This document shows positions 14,378 to 23,268 of a DNA stretch of 64,000 bases, piece after piece (the stretch's first letter is position 1; each line of letters starts with the position of its first letter). Source of the DNA: Nocardioides jiangxiensis (GTDB lineage Bacteria; Actinomycetota; Actinomycetes; Propionibacteriales; Nocardioidaceae). The notes beneath the pieces were generated by a model that worked only from the letters and a program-made list of their open reading frames with translations, did not search any database and was not told the origin of the DNA. Made by a program: the position numbers and the translations under genes. The DNA lies in assembly GCF_030580915.1 (NCBI RefSeq), contig NZ_JAUQTA010000001.1, positions 682,001 to 746,000 of the forward strand. Direction: 5' to 3'.

Positions 14378-17300
14378 TCACGGCCGGAGCAGGGACTCCA
14401 GCGCGTCGCGGCCCGGCAGGTCGTCGTGGACGACGGTGTGGCCGGTCCGCACGTAGTGGAACGCCGCACGCACGGCCTCGACGGGCACCCCCATCAGCTC
14501 GGCCCAGGCCAGCCGGTAGACCGCCAGCTGGAGGGGATCGGCGGTCTCGGCCTTGCTCGTCTTCCAGTCGATGACGAGGAAGCCGCCGTCGGGCTCGGCG
14601 TAGACCGCGTCGATGCGGCCGCGCACGACCTGACCGGTGCCGTCCGCCCCGAGGACCAGCGCGAACGGCGGCTCCACGGCAACCGGCACGCGGTCGGCGA
14701 ACTCCCCCGCCTCGAACGCCGCGACCAGCTCGCGCAGCTCGGCCTCGTCGATCTCGGCGTCTCCGGCACCCGGCAGCTCGTCGAGGCCGATCAGCTGCTG
14801 CTGCCCGAACCGCGCCTCGACCCAGGCGTGGAAGCGGGTGCCGAAGCGGGCCGCCGCCGACGGCTTGCGCGGCATCGGCCGGGCCAGGTCACGGGCGAAG
14901 GACGTCGGGTCGTCGCGAAGCCGCGCCAGGGAGGTGGCCGACAGCGACGACGGCATCGGCACGGCGATCTCGGTGGATCGCTCGGCGCGGGCCTCGGCGA
15001 TCAGCCGGTCGAGCTCGGCGTCCCACTCCTGGACGACGGCCGCGTGCACGAGGTCGACGTCGTCCTCGGGCGCGGCGAGGTCCACGCCACGCACACGGGC
15101 GGCGGCCTCGCGACGCAGCTGCGCCTCACGGCCGACGCCGGTCAGCGGCCAGGCGACACTCGGGTCGACCTCGTCCAGGGGGTTGGTCTCCCCCTTCGCG
15201 GGGACGTCGAGCCAGCCCTCCGGCGGGATGCCCCACTCGACGAGCGCGTCGCGCACCACCCGCTGGTACGCCGACGGGCCGTACGGTGTCTTGCGCGCGC
15301 CCCACTGGTAGGAGCTGACCACGAGCCGCTGCGCAGCCCGGGTGAAGGCGACGTAGCCGAGCCGGAGCTCCTCCTCGGCGCCGTGCGCACGGGTGGCTTC
15401 CCGGTAGGCGTCGAGCGCCTTCTTGTCCCAGCCGTCCAGCATCGGCTGGTCGACCGCGTCACCCCGCAGCTCCGCCGGGAGGACAGAGGGCGACGAGGTC
15501 CACAGGGTGCGGGAGCGGTTGGACGGGAAGCGGGTCTCGCAGACGCCCACGCAGAAGACCGTCTCCCACTCCAGGCCCTTGGAGCGGTGCACGGTCAGCA
15601 GCTTCACCGAGTCGGCCTCGGTCGGCGTCGCGACGTCGAGGCCGTTGCCCTGGTCGTCCTCGGCCGTGAGGTAGGCGAGCAACGCCGCGAGCGAGACGTC
15701 GCCGTCGACCGCCTGGAAGTCGGCGACGGCCTTCACGAACAGGTCGAGGTTGTCACGCCGCGCAGCAGCAGCCGGACTCACCGCCGCAGCGAGCTCGACG
15801 TCGACCCCCGAGGCGTCGATGATCCGGCGGACGACGTCGAGCAGCGGGTCGGAGGCGTGCATGCGCAGCAGCCGGAGCTCGGCCGACAGCAGCGCGAACC
15901 GCTCCCGGGCCTCCGGGCTGTACGGGAGGTCACCGGGGTCGTCGAGCGCATCGCCGAGGGAGGCGACCTCGGCGGGGTCGACACCGTCGGCGATCTCGGT
16001 GAGCTGCTGGTCGATGCCCGCGGCCTCCTGGCGTCCACCGCGCCCGGCGATCTCCGCGGCCCGCTGGCCGAGGAGCTTGAGGTCACGGGCGCCGATGGCC
16101 CACCGCGGCCCGGTCAGCAGCGTCAACAGCGCAGCGTTGGCGGTGACGTCGTGGAGCAGGTGCAGGGTCGCGACGATCTCGGCGACCTCGGGCAGGCGCA
16201 GCAGGCCGGAGAGGCCGACGATCTCGACCGGGATGCCTGCCCCGGTCAGCGCATCGAAGACGTCGGCCGCGTGGGCGTTGTCGCGCACGAGCACACCGAT
16301 GTCGGACCAGCGGCCGTGCTTCTCCCCCGTGTGTGCCGCGGCGACCTCGGCGGCCAGCCACGCCAGCTCGTCGGCGTACGTCGCGAAGGTGCGCGCCTCG
16401 ACCGTGCCCTCGCCCGCGCTCTCGGGAGCCTCGAGCGGCGCGACCTGCGCGAACTTCTCCAGCAGCGGCTGGGCGAGCCGGTTGGCGACGTCGAGGATCC
16501 GCCGCTCGGAACGGCGGTTGACCGTCAGCGGGTGGACCCTGACCCCGGACGGCCCCGTGATCGCGGGAAAGGCGTCGGCGAAGTTGAGGATGTTGGAGAC
16601 CGACGCTCCGCGCCAGCCGTAGATCGCCTGGTTGGGGTCACCGACCGCCGTGACCGGGTGCGCCTCGCCGAAGAGGCGGCTCAGCATGATCGCCTGGGCG
16701 ACGGAGGTGTCCTGGTACTCGTCGAGGAGGACGACCTTGAAGCGCGCCCGCTCGATCTCCCCGACCTCGGGCTGCTCGACCGCGAGGCGCGCACCGAGCT
16801 CGATCTGGTCGGCGAAGTCCATCAGGCCGAGGTCGCGCTTGAGCCTGCGGTACGACGCGACGAGGCCGAGCAGCTCGCCACGGCGCTCGATCACGTTGAG
16901 CACCCCGGCCAGGGCGTCGACGTGGGTCTTGACCCGCTTGCCGTCGGCGAGGTCGGCCTGGGCCCGCGCGAGGGCCTGGCCGAACCCCTCCCACGCCCGG
17001 GCGTCGACCCGCCGCACGTCGTCGGGGCCGACCAGGTGCTCGGTCATCGCGCCGTCGAGCGCGAGCAGGCCCTGGATGACAGTCGGCGGGTGGTCGGAGA
17101 GCAGCCGGACGTCGCCGGTGTAGCGGTCGACGACGCGGGCACCGAGCTGGTAGCGGGCCGCGTCGGTGATGACCCGGGTGTCGGGCTCGTGGCCCATGCG
17201 CAGGCCGTGGTCGGCCAGCAGCGTCGACGCATAGGCGTTGTAGGTCGCGACGGTCGGCTCGAGGACGTCCTCGGGCTCGCCGTCGGCGCCGATCACCGGC

Positions 17301-17596
17301 TCCATCACGCCCGCGCGCTCCAGCGCCTCGCGGATGCGCACCCGCAGCTCGGCCGCCGCCTTGGTGGTGAAGGTCAGGCCGAGCACCTCCTCCGGCCGCA
17401 CCTGCCCGGTCGCGACCAGGTAGACCACCCGCGCTGCCATCAGGGTGGTCTTGCCGGAGCCGGCGCCCGCGATCACGACCGCCGGCTCCAGCGGCGCCGA
17501 GATCGCCTGCCACTGCTGGGCGCTCGGCGCGTAGTCGGTGCGCATGAGGCGCTGCAGGTCCTCCGGCGTCTCGATCCGCAGGTGAGGACCGTTCAT
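14378..17596 (-). CDS. adnB: helicase-nuclease subunit AdnB
   Basis: 1,072 residues. N-terminal UvrD-like motor: Walker A A-G-A-G-S-G-K-T at about 43-50 and Walker B L-L-D-E-Y-Q-D. C-terminal RecB-family nuclease: G-R-I-D-A-V, then V-I-D-W-K-T-S-K and a downstream Q-L-A-V-Y. There is no iron-staple cysteine set, consistent with AdnB rather than AdnA. AdnAB resects double-strand breaks in mycobacteria. The ATG overlaps the adnA stop (ATGA). The channel-like gene that separates adnB from nudC in M. tuberculosis is absent here. Confidence 0.92.
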   Translation of the reverse strand: MNGPHLRIETPEDLQRLMRTDYAPSAQQWQAISAPLEPAVVIAGAGSGKTTLMAARVVYLVATGQVRPEEVLGLTFTTKAAAELRVRIREALERAGVMEPVIGADGEPEDVLEPTVATYNAYASTLLADHGLRMGHEPDTRVITDAARYQLGARVVDRYTGDVRLLSDHPPTVIQGLLALDGAMTEHLVGPDDVRRVDARAWEGFGQALARAQADLADGKRVKTHVDALAGVLNVIERRGELLGLVASYRRLKRDLGLMDFADQIELGARLAVEQPEVGEIERARFKVVLLDEYQDTSVAQAIMLSRLFGEAHPVTAVGDPNQAIYGWRGASVSNILNFADAFPAITGPSGVRVHPLTVNRRSERRILDVANRLAQPLLEKFAQVAPLEAPESAGEGTVEARTFATYADELAWLAAEVAAAHTGEKHGRWSDIGVLVRDNAHAADVFDALTGAGIPVEIVGLSGLLRLPEVAEIVATLHLLHDVTANAALLTLLTGPRWAIGARDLKLLGQRAAEIAGRGGRQEAAGIDQQLTEIADGVDPAEVASLGDALDDPGDLPYSPEARERFALLSAELRLLRMHASDPLLDVVRRIIDASGVDVELAAAVSPAAAARRDNLDLFVKAVADFQAVDGDVSLAALLAYLTAEDDQGNGLDVATPTEADSVKLLTVHRSKGLEWETVFCVGVCETRFPSNRSRTLWTSSPSVLPAELRGDAVDQPMLDGWDKKALDAYREATRAHGAEEELRLGYVAFTRAAQRLVVSSYQWGARKTPYGPSAYQRVVRDALVEWGIPPEGWLDVPAKGETNPLDEVDPSVAWPLTGVGREAQLRREAAARVRGVDLAAPEDDVDLVHAAVVQEWDAELDRLIAEARAERSTEIAVPMPSSLSATSLARLRDDPTSFARDLARPMPRKPSAAARFGTRFHAWVEARFGQQQLIGLDELPGAGDAEIDEAELRELVAAFEAGEFADRVPVAVEPPFALVLGADGTGQVVRGRIDAVYAEPDGGFLVIDWKTSKAETADPLQLAVYRLAWAELMGVPVEAVRAAFHYVRTGHTVVHDDLPGRDALESLLRP

Positions 17597-20500
17597 CGGG
17601 TCACCACCGATCCGGCCGACTTCGCAGGACAGATCGCGGTGAACGCGCAGCGGTCACAGTGCTGGCCGGTCAGCGCGGGGAACTGCTCGTCGCGGACCAG
17701 CGTGGCGGTGTAGGCCAGGTGCTCCCGCAGCCGCGACCGCTCAGGCCCGTCGGGGGCATGCTGCGCCTGCCGCTGCACCTGCGCCTCCGGGAGGCCGTCC
17801 TCGAGCCCGAGCTGCACGAGCTCGGCACCGCCCGAACCGGCCGTGACGCCCTCGATCGCGCCGGCGTCGACGGCGTACTGGTAGAGGGCGAGCTGCGTGT
17901 GGCGCTCGACCGCCGGACCGGTGGGCTTGCTGCGCCCGGTCTTGAGGTCGACGACCACCACGCGCCCGGCGGCATCCAGCTCGAGCCGGTCGGCGTAGCC
18001 GGTGAGGCGCACCCGCTCGCCATCGGCGATCTCGACCTCGGCCGAGAACCGCACCTCGGTGCCGAGCAGCTCACGCGGGTTGCCCGCGTGCCATGCCAGG
18101 AACTTCACCAGCGCGTTGCGGACCCGCTCGTGCTCACGCGCCGCCGACCAGGGAGTGCGGAAGGCGAGGCGGCCCCACACCGCGTCGACGTGCTCCATCA
18201 GCACCTCGAGGTCGGGCGTCAGGTCACCGGCGGCCACGCCCTCGGCAAGCGCGTGGACGAGCTGCCCGAGGTTGGCCGACTGGTGGGAGGCGCCTGCACC
18301 GCCGGCCTCGCGCTCCAGGAACCACGCCATCGGACAGGCGAGCACGCTCTCGAGCATGCTCGCCGAGACCGGCACCGGCTGGTCGCTCTCACGCACGGGC
18401 TGGCTGCTGAACGACGCGGCGCGGGTGCCCCACCAGCTCGACGGGTCGGCCAGCGCGACGCCCTCGGCCGCGAGCCGGGCCAGCCTCCGGGCCGCGGCGT
18501 CGCGCAGCGGCTCGGGCGCCTCCGGGTCGGCGACCATGCGACGCAGCTCGGCGACCATGCCGCCGAGGGAGAGCGGCCGCCGGGGTCGGCCGGACAGGTG
18601 GTGGATCGGCAGCGAGTCACGACGCTCGCGCACGACGTCGAGCGGGAACAGGTCGGTGAGGAAGCGCGAGGGCTGCTCGCCCTCGTCGTCGCTCGACTGC
18701 ACGGCCGTGACGACCAGCCGCTGCTGCGCACGCGTGCACGCGACGTAGAAGAGCCGCCTCTCCTCCATGAGCAGCTCACGCGTCGTGACGGGCGGCTGCA
18801 GCACGGGCGCACCGGAGGGGTCGGCGCCGATCAGGTCGGCACCGAGCAGCGAGGAACGGCGCCGCAGGTCCGGCCAGCCGTCCTCCTGCACGTGGGCGAC
18901 CACGACCAGGCGCCACTCCAGCCCCTTGGACCGGTGGGCGGTGAGGAGCCGCACGGCGGCTCCGCGCACGCCCCGCTCCGCCATCGTGTCGCCCGGGATC
19001 TCCTGTGCGACCAGGGTGCTGAGGAACGTCGCCACGCCGGTGTGGTCGCGCTGCTCCTCCACGCGCGCGGCGGCCTCGAAGAGCGCGCAGATGGCGTCGA
19101 GGTCGCGATGGGCCCGACGGGCCGAGCCGCCACCGGCCTCGACGCCACGCCGCAGGCGCGCGGGCCAGGCCGTGCCGTCCCACAGGGTCCAGAGGACCTC
19201 CTCGGCGGTCGCTCCCGCGACGGTCTGCGCACGGGCGGTCACCAGCAGGTCGGAGAGCGCTCGGGCGCGCGCTGCCTCGGGAACGGCGAGCCCGTCGAGG
19301 AAGCCGGGCTCGACGACGGCGAGCCGGATCAGCTCACGGGAGGAGCGCGCAGGGCGGCCCGCCTCCGCAGCCATGGCCTTCTCGCGCGCACGCAGGGCCC
19401 GGGCGAGCCGGCGCGCGTCGCCGGCGTCGAGGCCGCCGAGCGGGCCGGTCAGCAGTGCCTCCGCGCGCGCGGCCCCGACGTGCTCGACAGACTCCGGGTC
19501 CCGGTCGTCGAGGTGGACCACCGCGCGCAGGGCGTCGAGCAGCGGCAGGACGGCCGGGTCGCGGACCAGCGGCAGGTCGTCGGAGGCGACCTCGACCGGC
19601 ACCCCTGCCGCCCCGAGGGAGCGGCGCAGCGCCGGGATCGAGGACCGTCCCGAGCGGACCAGAACGGCCATCTCGTCCCAGCCGATGCCGTCCTCGAGGT
19701 GGGCCCGTCGCAGCAGGTCGGCGAGGTGCTCGGCCTCGGCGCGCTCGCTGTCGAACGTGCGGACCTCGACCTGCCCGTCCCCGAACGGGCCCGGCAGCGC
19801 CCGCGGAGCGAGGAACGCCTCGCGTGCCTCGACGGGGATCGATCCCTGGAGCGAGAGCCGACTGGCGACAGCCTGGCTGGCGCGCAGCAGCCGCGGACCG
19901 AAGCGACGTGTCGTGGCCAGGGCGATGACCTCGGCCGGCTCTCCCGAGGCCTGGGGGAACGCCGTCGGGAACTCGAGGATCCCGCGCACCTCAGCGCCGC
20001 GGAAGGCGTAGATCGACTGGTGCGGGTCGCCGACGACGGTCAGCGAACGGCCGTCGCCGGCCAGGGCCTGCAGCAGCGCGACCTGGCCGGGGTCGGTGTC
20101 CTGGTACTCGTCGACGAAGACGTGGGTGAAGCGCTCGCGGAGCTCCGCGCGGTGCGCCTCGGCCTCGATCGTCGCGCGCCGGATCAGGTCGGCGTAGTCG
20201 GTGGCGCCCTGCGCGTCGAGGATCGTGAGGTACTGCTCCAGGAACGCACCCGCCGCCACGAACGCGGGCAGCCCGTGGTCGCGGCCGAGCGCGGCGAGGT
20301 CGTCGGGCGCCAGCCCCTTCTCGCGGGCACGGCCGAGCACCGCCTGCACCTCACGCGCGAAGCCCCGCGTGCCGAGGGCACCACGCAGGGAGTCCGGCCA
20401 CCGCACCGACTCGGGGTGGTCGGCCAGCAGCTCGCGCAGCACCACGTCCTGCTCGGGTGCCGACAGCAGGCGCAGCGGAGCGTCGTAGAGCTCCTTGGGC

Positions 20501-20862
20501 GCGTGGGCGCGGATCAGCCCGTAGGCGAAGGAGTGGAACGTCGAGCACATCGTCGCCGTCGTGGTGCGCCCGATGCGGGCCGTGACGCGGTCGCGCAGCT
20601 GCTCCGCCGCCTTGCGCGAGAAGGTCAGCGCGAGGATCGACCCGGGCGAGACCCCGTCGCGCTCGATGCGCGTCGCGATCGCCTCGACCAGCGTCGTCGT
20701 CTTGCCGGTGCCCGGCCCGGCCAGGACCAGCAGCGGCCCGCCCGCGTGGTCGACGACCCGCTGCTGCGCCTCGTCGAGCAGCACCGCGGATCCGCCGGAC
20801 GACGGCGGGACGAGGCGGTAGGTGGGCGCGGTGTCGAGCACGTGTCCCACCCTGTCAGACAC
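17593..20862 (-). CDS. adnA: helicase-nuclease subunit AdnA
   Basis: 1,089 residues. UvrD-like motor with Walker A A-G-P-G-T-G-K-T at about 47-54 and Walker B F-V-D-E-Y-Q-D. RecB-like nuclease with V-V-V-V-D-L-K-T-G-R and L-A-L-Y-Q-Y. Four cysteines of an iron staple are present: one in V-L-A-C-P-M-A-W-F before the nuclease and three in H-C-D-R-C-A-F-T-A-I-C-P near the C-terminus. This is the first gene of adnA-adnB-nudC, as in mycobacteria, and it is translationally coupled to adnB. Confidence 0.92.
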   Translation of the reverse strand: MSDRVGHVLDTAPTYRLVPPSSGGSAVLLDEAQQRVVDHAGGPLLVLAGPGTGKTTTLVEAIATRIERDGVSPGSILALTFSRKAAEQLRDRVTARIGRTTTATMCSTFHSFAYGLIRAHAPKELYDAPLRLLSAPEQDVVLRELLADHPESVRWPDSLRGALGTRGFAREVQAVLGRAREKGLAPDDLAALGRDHGLPAFVAAGAFLEQYLTILDAQGATDYADLIRRATIEAEAHRAELRERFTHVFVDEYQDTDPGQVALLQALAGDGRSLTVVGDPHQSIYAFRGAEVRGILEFPTAFPQASGEPAEVIALATTRRFGPRLLRASQAVASRLSLQGSIPVEAREAFLAPRALPGPFGDGQVEVRTFDSERAEAEHLADLLRRAHLEDGIGWDEMAVLVRSGRSSIPALRRSLGAAGVPVEVASDDLPLVRDPAVLPLLDALRAVVHLDDRDPESVEHVGAARAEALLTGPLGGLDAGDARRLARALRAREKAMAAEAGRPARSSRELIRLAVVEPGFLDGLAVPEAARARALSDLLVTARAQTVAGATAEEVLWTLWDGTAWPARLRRGVEAGGGSARRAHRDLDAICALFEAAARVEEQRDHTGVATFLSTLVAQEIPGDTMAERGVRGAAVRLLTAHRSKGLEWRLVVVAHVQEDGWPDLRRRSSLLGADLIGADPSGAPVLQPPVTTRELLMEERRLFYVACTRAQQRLVVTAVQSSDDEGEQPSRFLTDLFPLDVVRERRDSLPIHHLSGRPRRPLSLGGMVAELRRMVADPEAPEPLRDAAARRLARLAAEGVALADPSSWWGTRAASFSSQPVRESDQPVPVSASMLESVLACPMAWFLEREAGGAGASHQSANLGQLVHALAEGVAAGDLTPDLEVLMEHVDAVWGRLAFRTPWSAAREHERVRNALVKFLAWHAGNPRELLGTEVRFSAEVEIADGERVRLTGYADRLELDAAGRVVVVDLKTGRSKPTGPAVERHTQLALYQYAVDAGAIEGVTAGSGGAELVQLGLEDGLPEAQVQRQAQHAPDGPERSRLREHLAYTATLVRDEQFPALTGQHCDRCAFTAICPAKSAGSVVTR

Positions 20863-20901
20863 GGCCGGCAGATCCGTCCGCCGGGAGCAGGCCCACCGCC
20901 G

Positions 20902-21753
20902 TCACGCGGGGTGGAAGCGCACCGTGCCGGGAACCAGCCGGAGGCCGGCGATGCCGGAGTGCGCCTGGGCGAAGGCGAGCTCGTGGGCCAGGTCACCGAC
21001 GCCGTTGCTGGTGCCGGTGAGGCCGAAGGCGAGCGTCGAGAGCACACCGGCAGCACGCCCGTCGGGACCGAGGTAACCCGATCCGGAGTCGCCCGGGATC
21101 CCGGTGCCACCACGGACGACGTGCTCCCAGCCGCGGCCCTCGGTCGCCGTCTTGCGCGCGGTCCGGGCCGAGCCGCCGCCACCGAGCGTCATGCTGGAGG
21201 CCCCGTAGGTGTAGACCGTGCTGCCGACCGGCACACCGTCGGTGTCCAGCGCGACCGGACCCCCGGTCACCGGCATCGACGGGTTCACCTTGCCGACCGA
21301 GCCGGCGTCGACGCGGACCAGCGCGAAGTCGTTGTAGGCGCACCGGATGGTGTTCGTCTCGTGGCGCGCCTGCATGGTGCGCCACGAGCTGTAGGCGAGG
21401 CGGCCCGAGCCGGTGGTCGTGCCCGACGTGAGGAGCCCCGCGCCGGTGCCGAAGCGGACCGGCGTGCCGAGAGCCAGGCTGCGGGTGGCGCAGCCGTCGG
21501 TGTCGCTGGAGCCACCAGTGGCCGCGCAGTGCGCCGCGTAGCCGACGTACACGCGGCGGGCGTCGTCGGTGAAGACGAAGTTGGCCGTGCACTGCGCACC
21601 GTCGGTGAACATCTGCACGCCGGGGTGGATCGTCGCCGTCGACGCGGGAGCCCAGCGCGACGCGGCCTGCGCACCGCCGGCCTGCATCCCCGGGGCGACG
21701 ACGGCGAGCAGGACCGGGACGGCGAGAAGACGAAGGCGCGGCACGAGGGGCAA
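20902..21753 (-). CDS. secreted trypsin-like serine protease (S1 family)
   Basis: About 284 residues. Signal peptide with Arg-containing start, hydrophobic core and A-Q-A-A near residue 30. The catalytic triad can be placed at G-Y-A-A-H-C (His), N-D-F-A-L-V (Asp) and G-I-P-G-D-S-G-S-G (Ser), with several Cys for disulfides. It is a mature exoprotease without propeptide, or with a very short one. The start is doubtful: TTG at 21753 and GTG at 21744 are both in frame, both lie inside the hairpin at 21731-21777, and neither has a Shine-Dalgarno. Confidence 0.85.
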   Translation of the reverse strand: MPLVPRLRLLAVPVLLAVVAPGMQAGGAQAASRWAPASTATIHPGVQMFTDGAQCTANFVFTDDARRVYVGYAAHCAATGGSSDTDGCATRSLALGTPVRFGTGAGLLTSGTTTGSGRLAYSSWRTMQARHETNTIRCAYNDFALVRVDAGSVGKVNPSMPVTGGPVALDTDGVPVGSTVYTYGASSMTLGGGGSARTARKTATEGRGWEHVVRGGTGIPGDSGSGYLGPDGRAAGVLSTLAFGLTGTSNGVGDLAHELAFAQAHSGIAGLRLVPGTVRFHPA

Positions 21754-21777
21754 CGTACCCCGCGTGCCGCGCCTTCG
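21731..21777 (-). terminator. hairpin between moeZ and the protease gene
   Basis: Perfect 15-bp inverted repeat (21731-21745 with 21763-21777), with a further GGGG/CCCC pairing inside the 17-nt loop. It lies 27 bp after the moeZ stop, so it fits a moeZ terminator. However its 3' arm encodes the first residues of the protease signal peptide. Confidence 0.65.
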
Positions 21778-21803
21778 CGGCAGCTTGTGCTGCGGTCGCT
21801 CCG

Positions 21804-23033
21804 TCAGTACGACGGCTGCGACGGGTCGATCTGGTTGACCCAGGCCACGACGCCACCGCCCACGTGGACGGCGTCGGAGTAGCCCGCGCCCTTGAGGATC
21901 GCGAGCACCTCGGCCGAGCGGACGCCCGACTTGCAGTGGAGGACGACCTGCTTGCCGGAGTCGACCGCCGGGATCTTCTCCAGGGCGGAGCCGTTGAGGA
22001 AGTCACCCTTCGGGATCAGGGTCGCGCCGGGGATCCGGTTGATGTCCCACTCGACCTGCTCGCGGACGTCGACGAGGAAGATGTCGTCACGGTCCTCGAG
22101 CCACTGCTTGAGCTGGTGGACCGAGATCGTCGAGCCGGCCGACGCGTCCGCGGCCTCCTCGGAGATGGCGCCGCAGAACGAGTCGTAGTCGATGAGCTCG
22201 GTGACCGTGGCGTTCTCGCCGCAGAGCGCGCAGTTGGGGTCGCGACGGACCTTCAGCTTGCGGTACTCCATCTCGAGCGCGTCGTAGATCATCAGCTTGC
22301 CGACGAGCGGGTCGCCCATGCCGGTCAGCATCTTGATGGCCTCGTTGACCTGGATCGAGCCGATCGAGGCGCAGAGGACACCGAGGACGCCACCCTCGGC
22401 GCAGGACGGGACCATGCCCGGCGGCGGCGGCTCCGGGTAGAGGCAGCGGTAGCACGGCGCCTCGGCGGCGGCCTCGCGCATCGCCGGGTCGTCGGAGTTG
22501 CGCAGGCCCGCGGCGTACACGGAGGCCTGGCCGTCGAAGCGGTAGATCGAGCCCCAGACGTACGGGATGCCCAGGAAGTACGCCGCGTCGTTGACCATGT
22601 AGCGCGTGGCGAAGTTGTCGGTGCCGTCGACGATCAGGTCGTAGCCCTCGAAGATCGCGTAGACGTTGTCGTTGTCGAGGCGCTCGCCGTGGACGACGAC
22701 GTTGACCAGCGGGTTGATCTCCTGGACCGACTCCTGCGCCGAGACCGCCTTCGGGCGGCCGACGTCGGACTGGCCGTGGATGATCTGGCGCTGCAGGTTG
22801 GACTCGTCGACCTCGTCGAACTCGACGATGCCGATGGTGCCGACGCCCGCGGCGGCGAGGTACATGAGCGCCGGGGAGCCGAGGCCACCCGCGCCGATGA
22901 CGAGGACCTTCGCGTTCTTCAGGCGCTTCTGGCCGATCATGCCGACGTCGGGGATGATCAGGTGGCGGCTGTAGCGGCGGACCTCGTCGACGGTCAGCTC
23001 GGCTGCCGGCTCCACGAGTGCGGGGATGGACAC
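21804..23033 (-). CDS. moeZ: adenylyltransferase/sulfurtransferase MoeZ
   Basis: 409 residues: N-terminal E1-like ThiF/MoeB domain with G-A-G-G-L-G-S-P for ATP at about 46-53, a zinc site with two C-x-x-C pairs, and a C-terminal rhodanese domain with the active-site loop H-C-K-S-G-V-R. MoeZ activates the C-terminus of sulfur carriers (MoaD, CysO) and loads sulfur, supporting molybdopterin and cysteine synthesis. The GTG at 23033 is supported by GAGGAG upstream. It is divergent from the M6 protease gene across a 235-bp intergenic region. MoaE, its pathway partner, is also in this window. Confidence 0.93.
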   Translation of the reverse strand: MSIPALVEPAAELTVDEVRRYSRHLIIPDVGMIGQKRLKNAKVLVIGAGGLGSPALMYLAAAGVGTIGIVEFDEVDESNLQRQIIHGQSDVGRPKAVSAQESVQEINPLVNVVVHGERLDNDNVYAIFEGYDLIVDGTDNFATRYMVNDAAYFLGIPYVWGSIYRFDGQASVYAAGLRNSDDPAMREAAAEAPCYRCLYPEPPPPGMVPSCAEGGVLGVLCASIGSIQVNEAIKMLTGMGDPLVGKLMIYDALEMEYRKLKVRRDPNCALCGENATVTELIDYDSFCGAISEEAADASAGSTISVHQLKQWLEDRDDIFLVDVREQVEWDINRIPGATLIPKGDFLNGSALEKIPAVDSGKQVVLHCKSGVRSAEVLAILKGAGYSDAVHVGGGVVAWVNQIDPSQPSY

Positions 23034-23268
23034 GCAAGGCTCCTCGGGTCGGAAAAACGTCAGCGACGTGCGGACCGGGCCAACACGCCGTACGCCGCCA
23101 TTGTTCCCCACGCACCACTGCGGCCCGGCCCGTGACCGAATCGCAACCAGCGAATCAGTGCAGAACGTCTGGACAGTGCACACATACCGCGCTTGAGTCG
23201 GCGGTGGCGTTCGCGCCAGCCGCCCGGCCTGCCTGACCGGCGCGGACAGCACTCTCGGAAGGCCACAC

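Noticed and set aside
14216..21882. Two giant plus-strand open frames opposite adnB and adnA
   Set aside because: The minus strand encodes complete helicase-nuclease motifs; the plus-strand translation is compositionally biased and has no domain.
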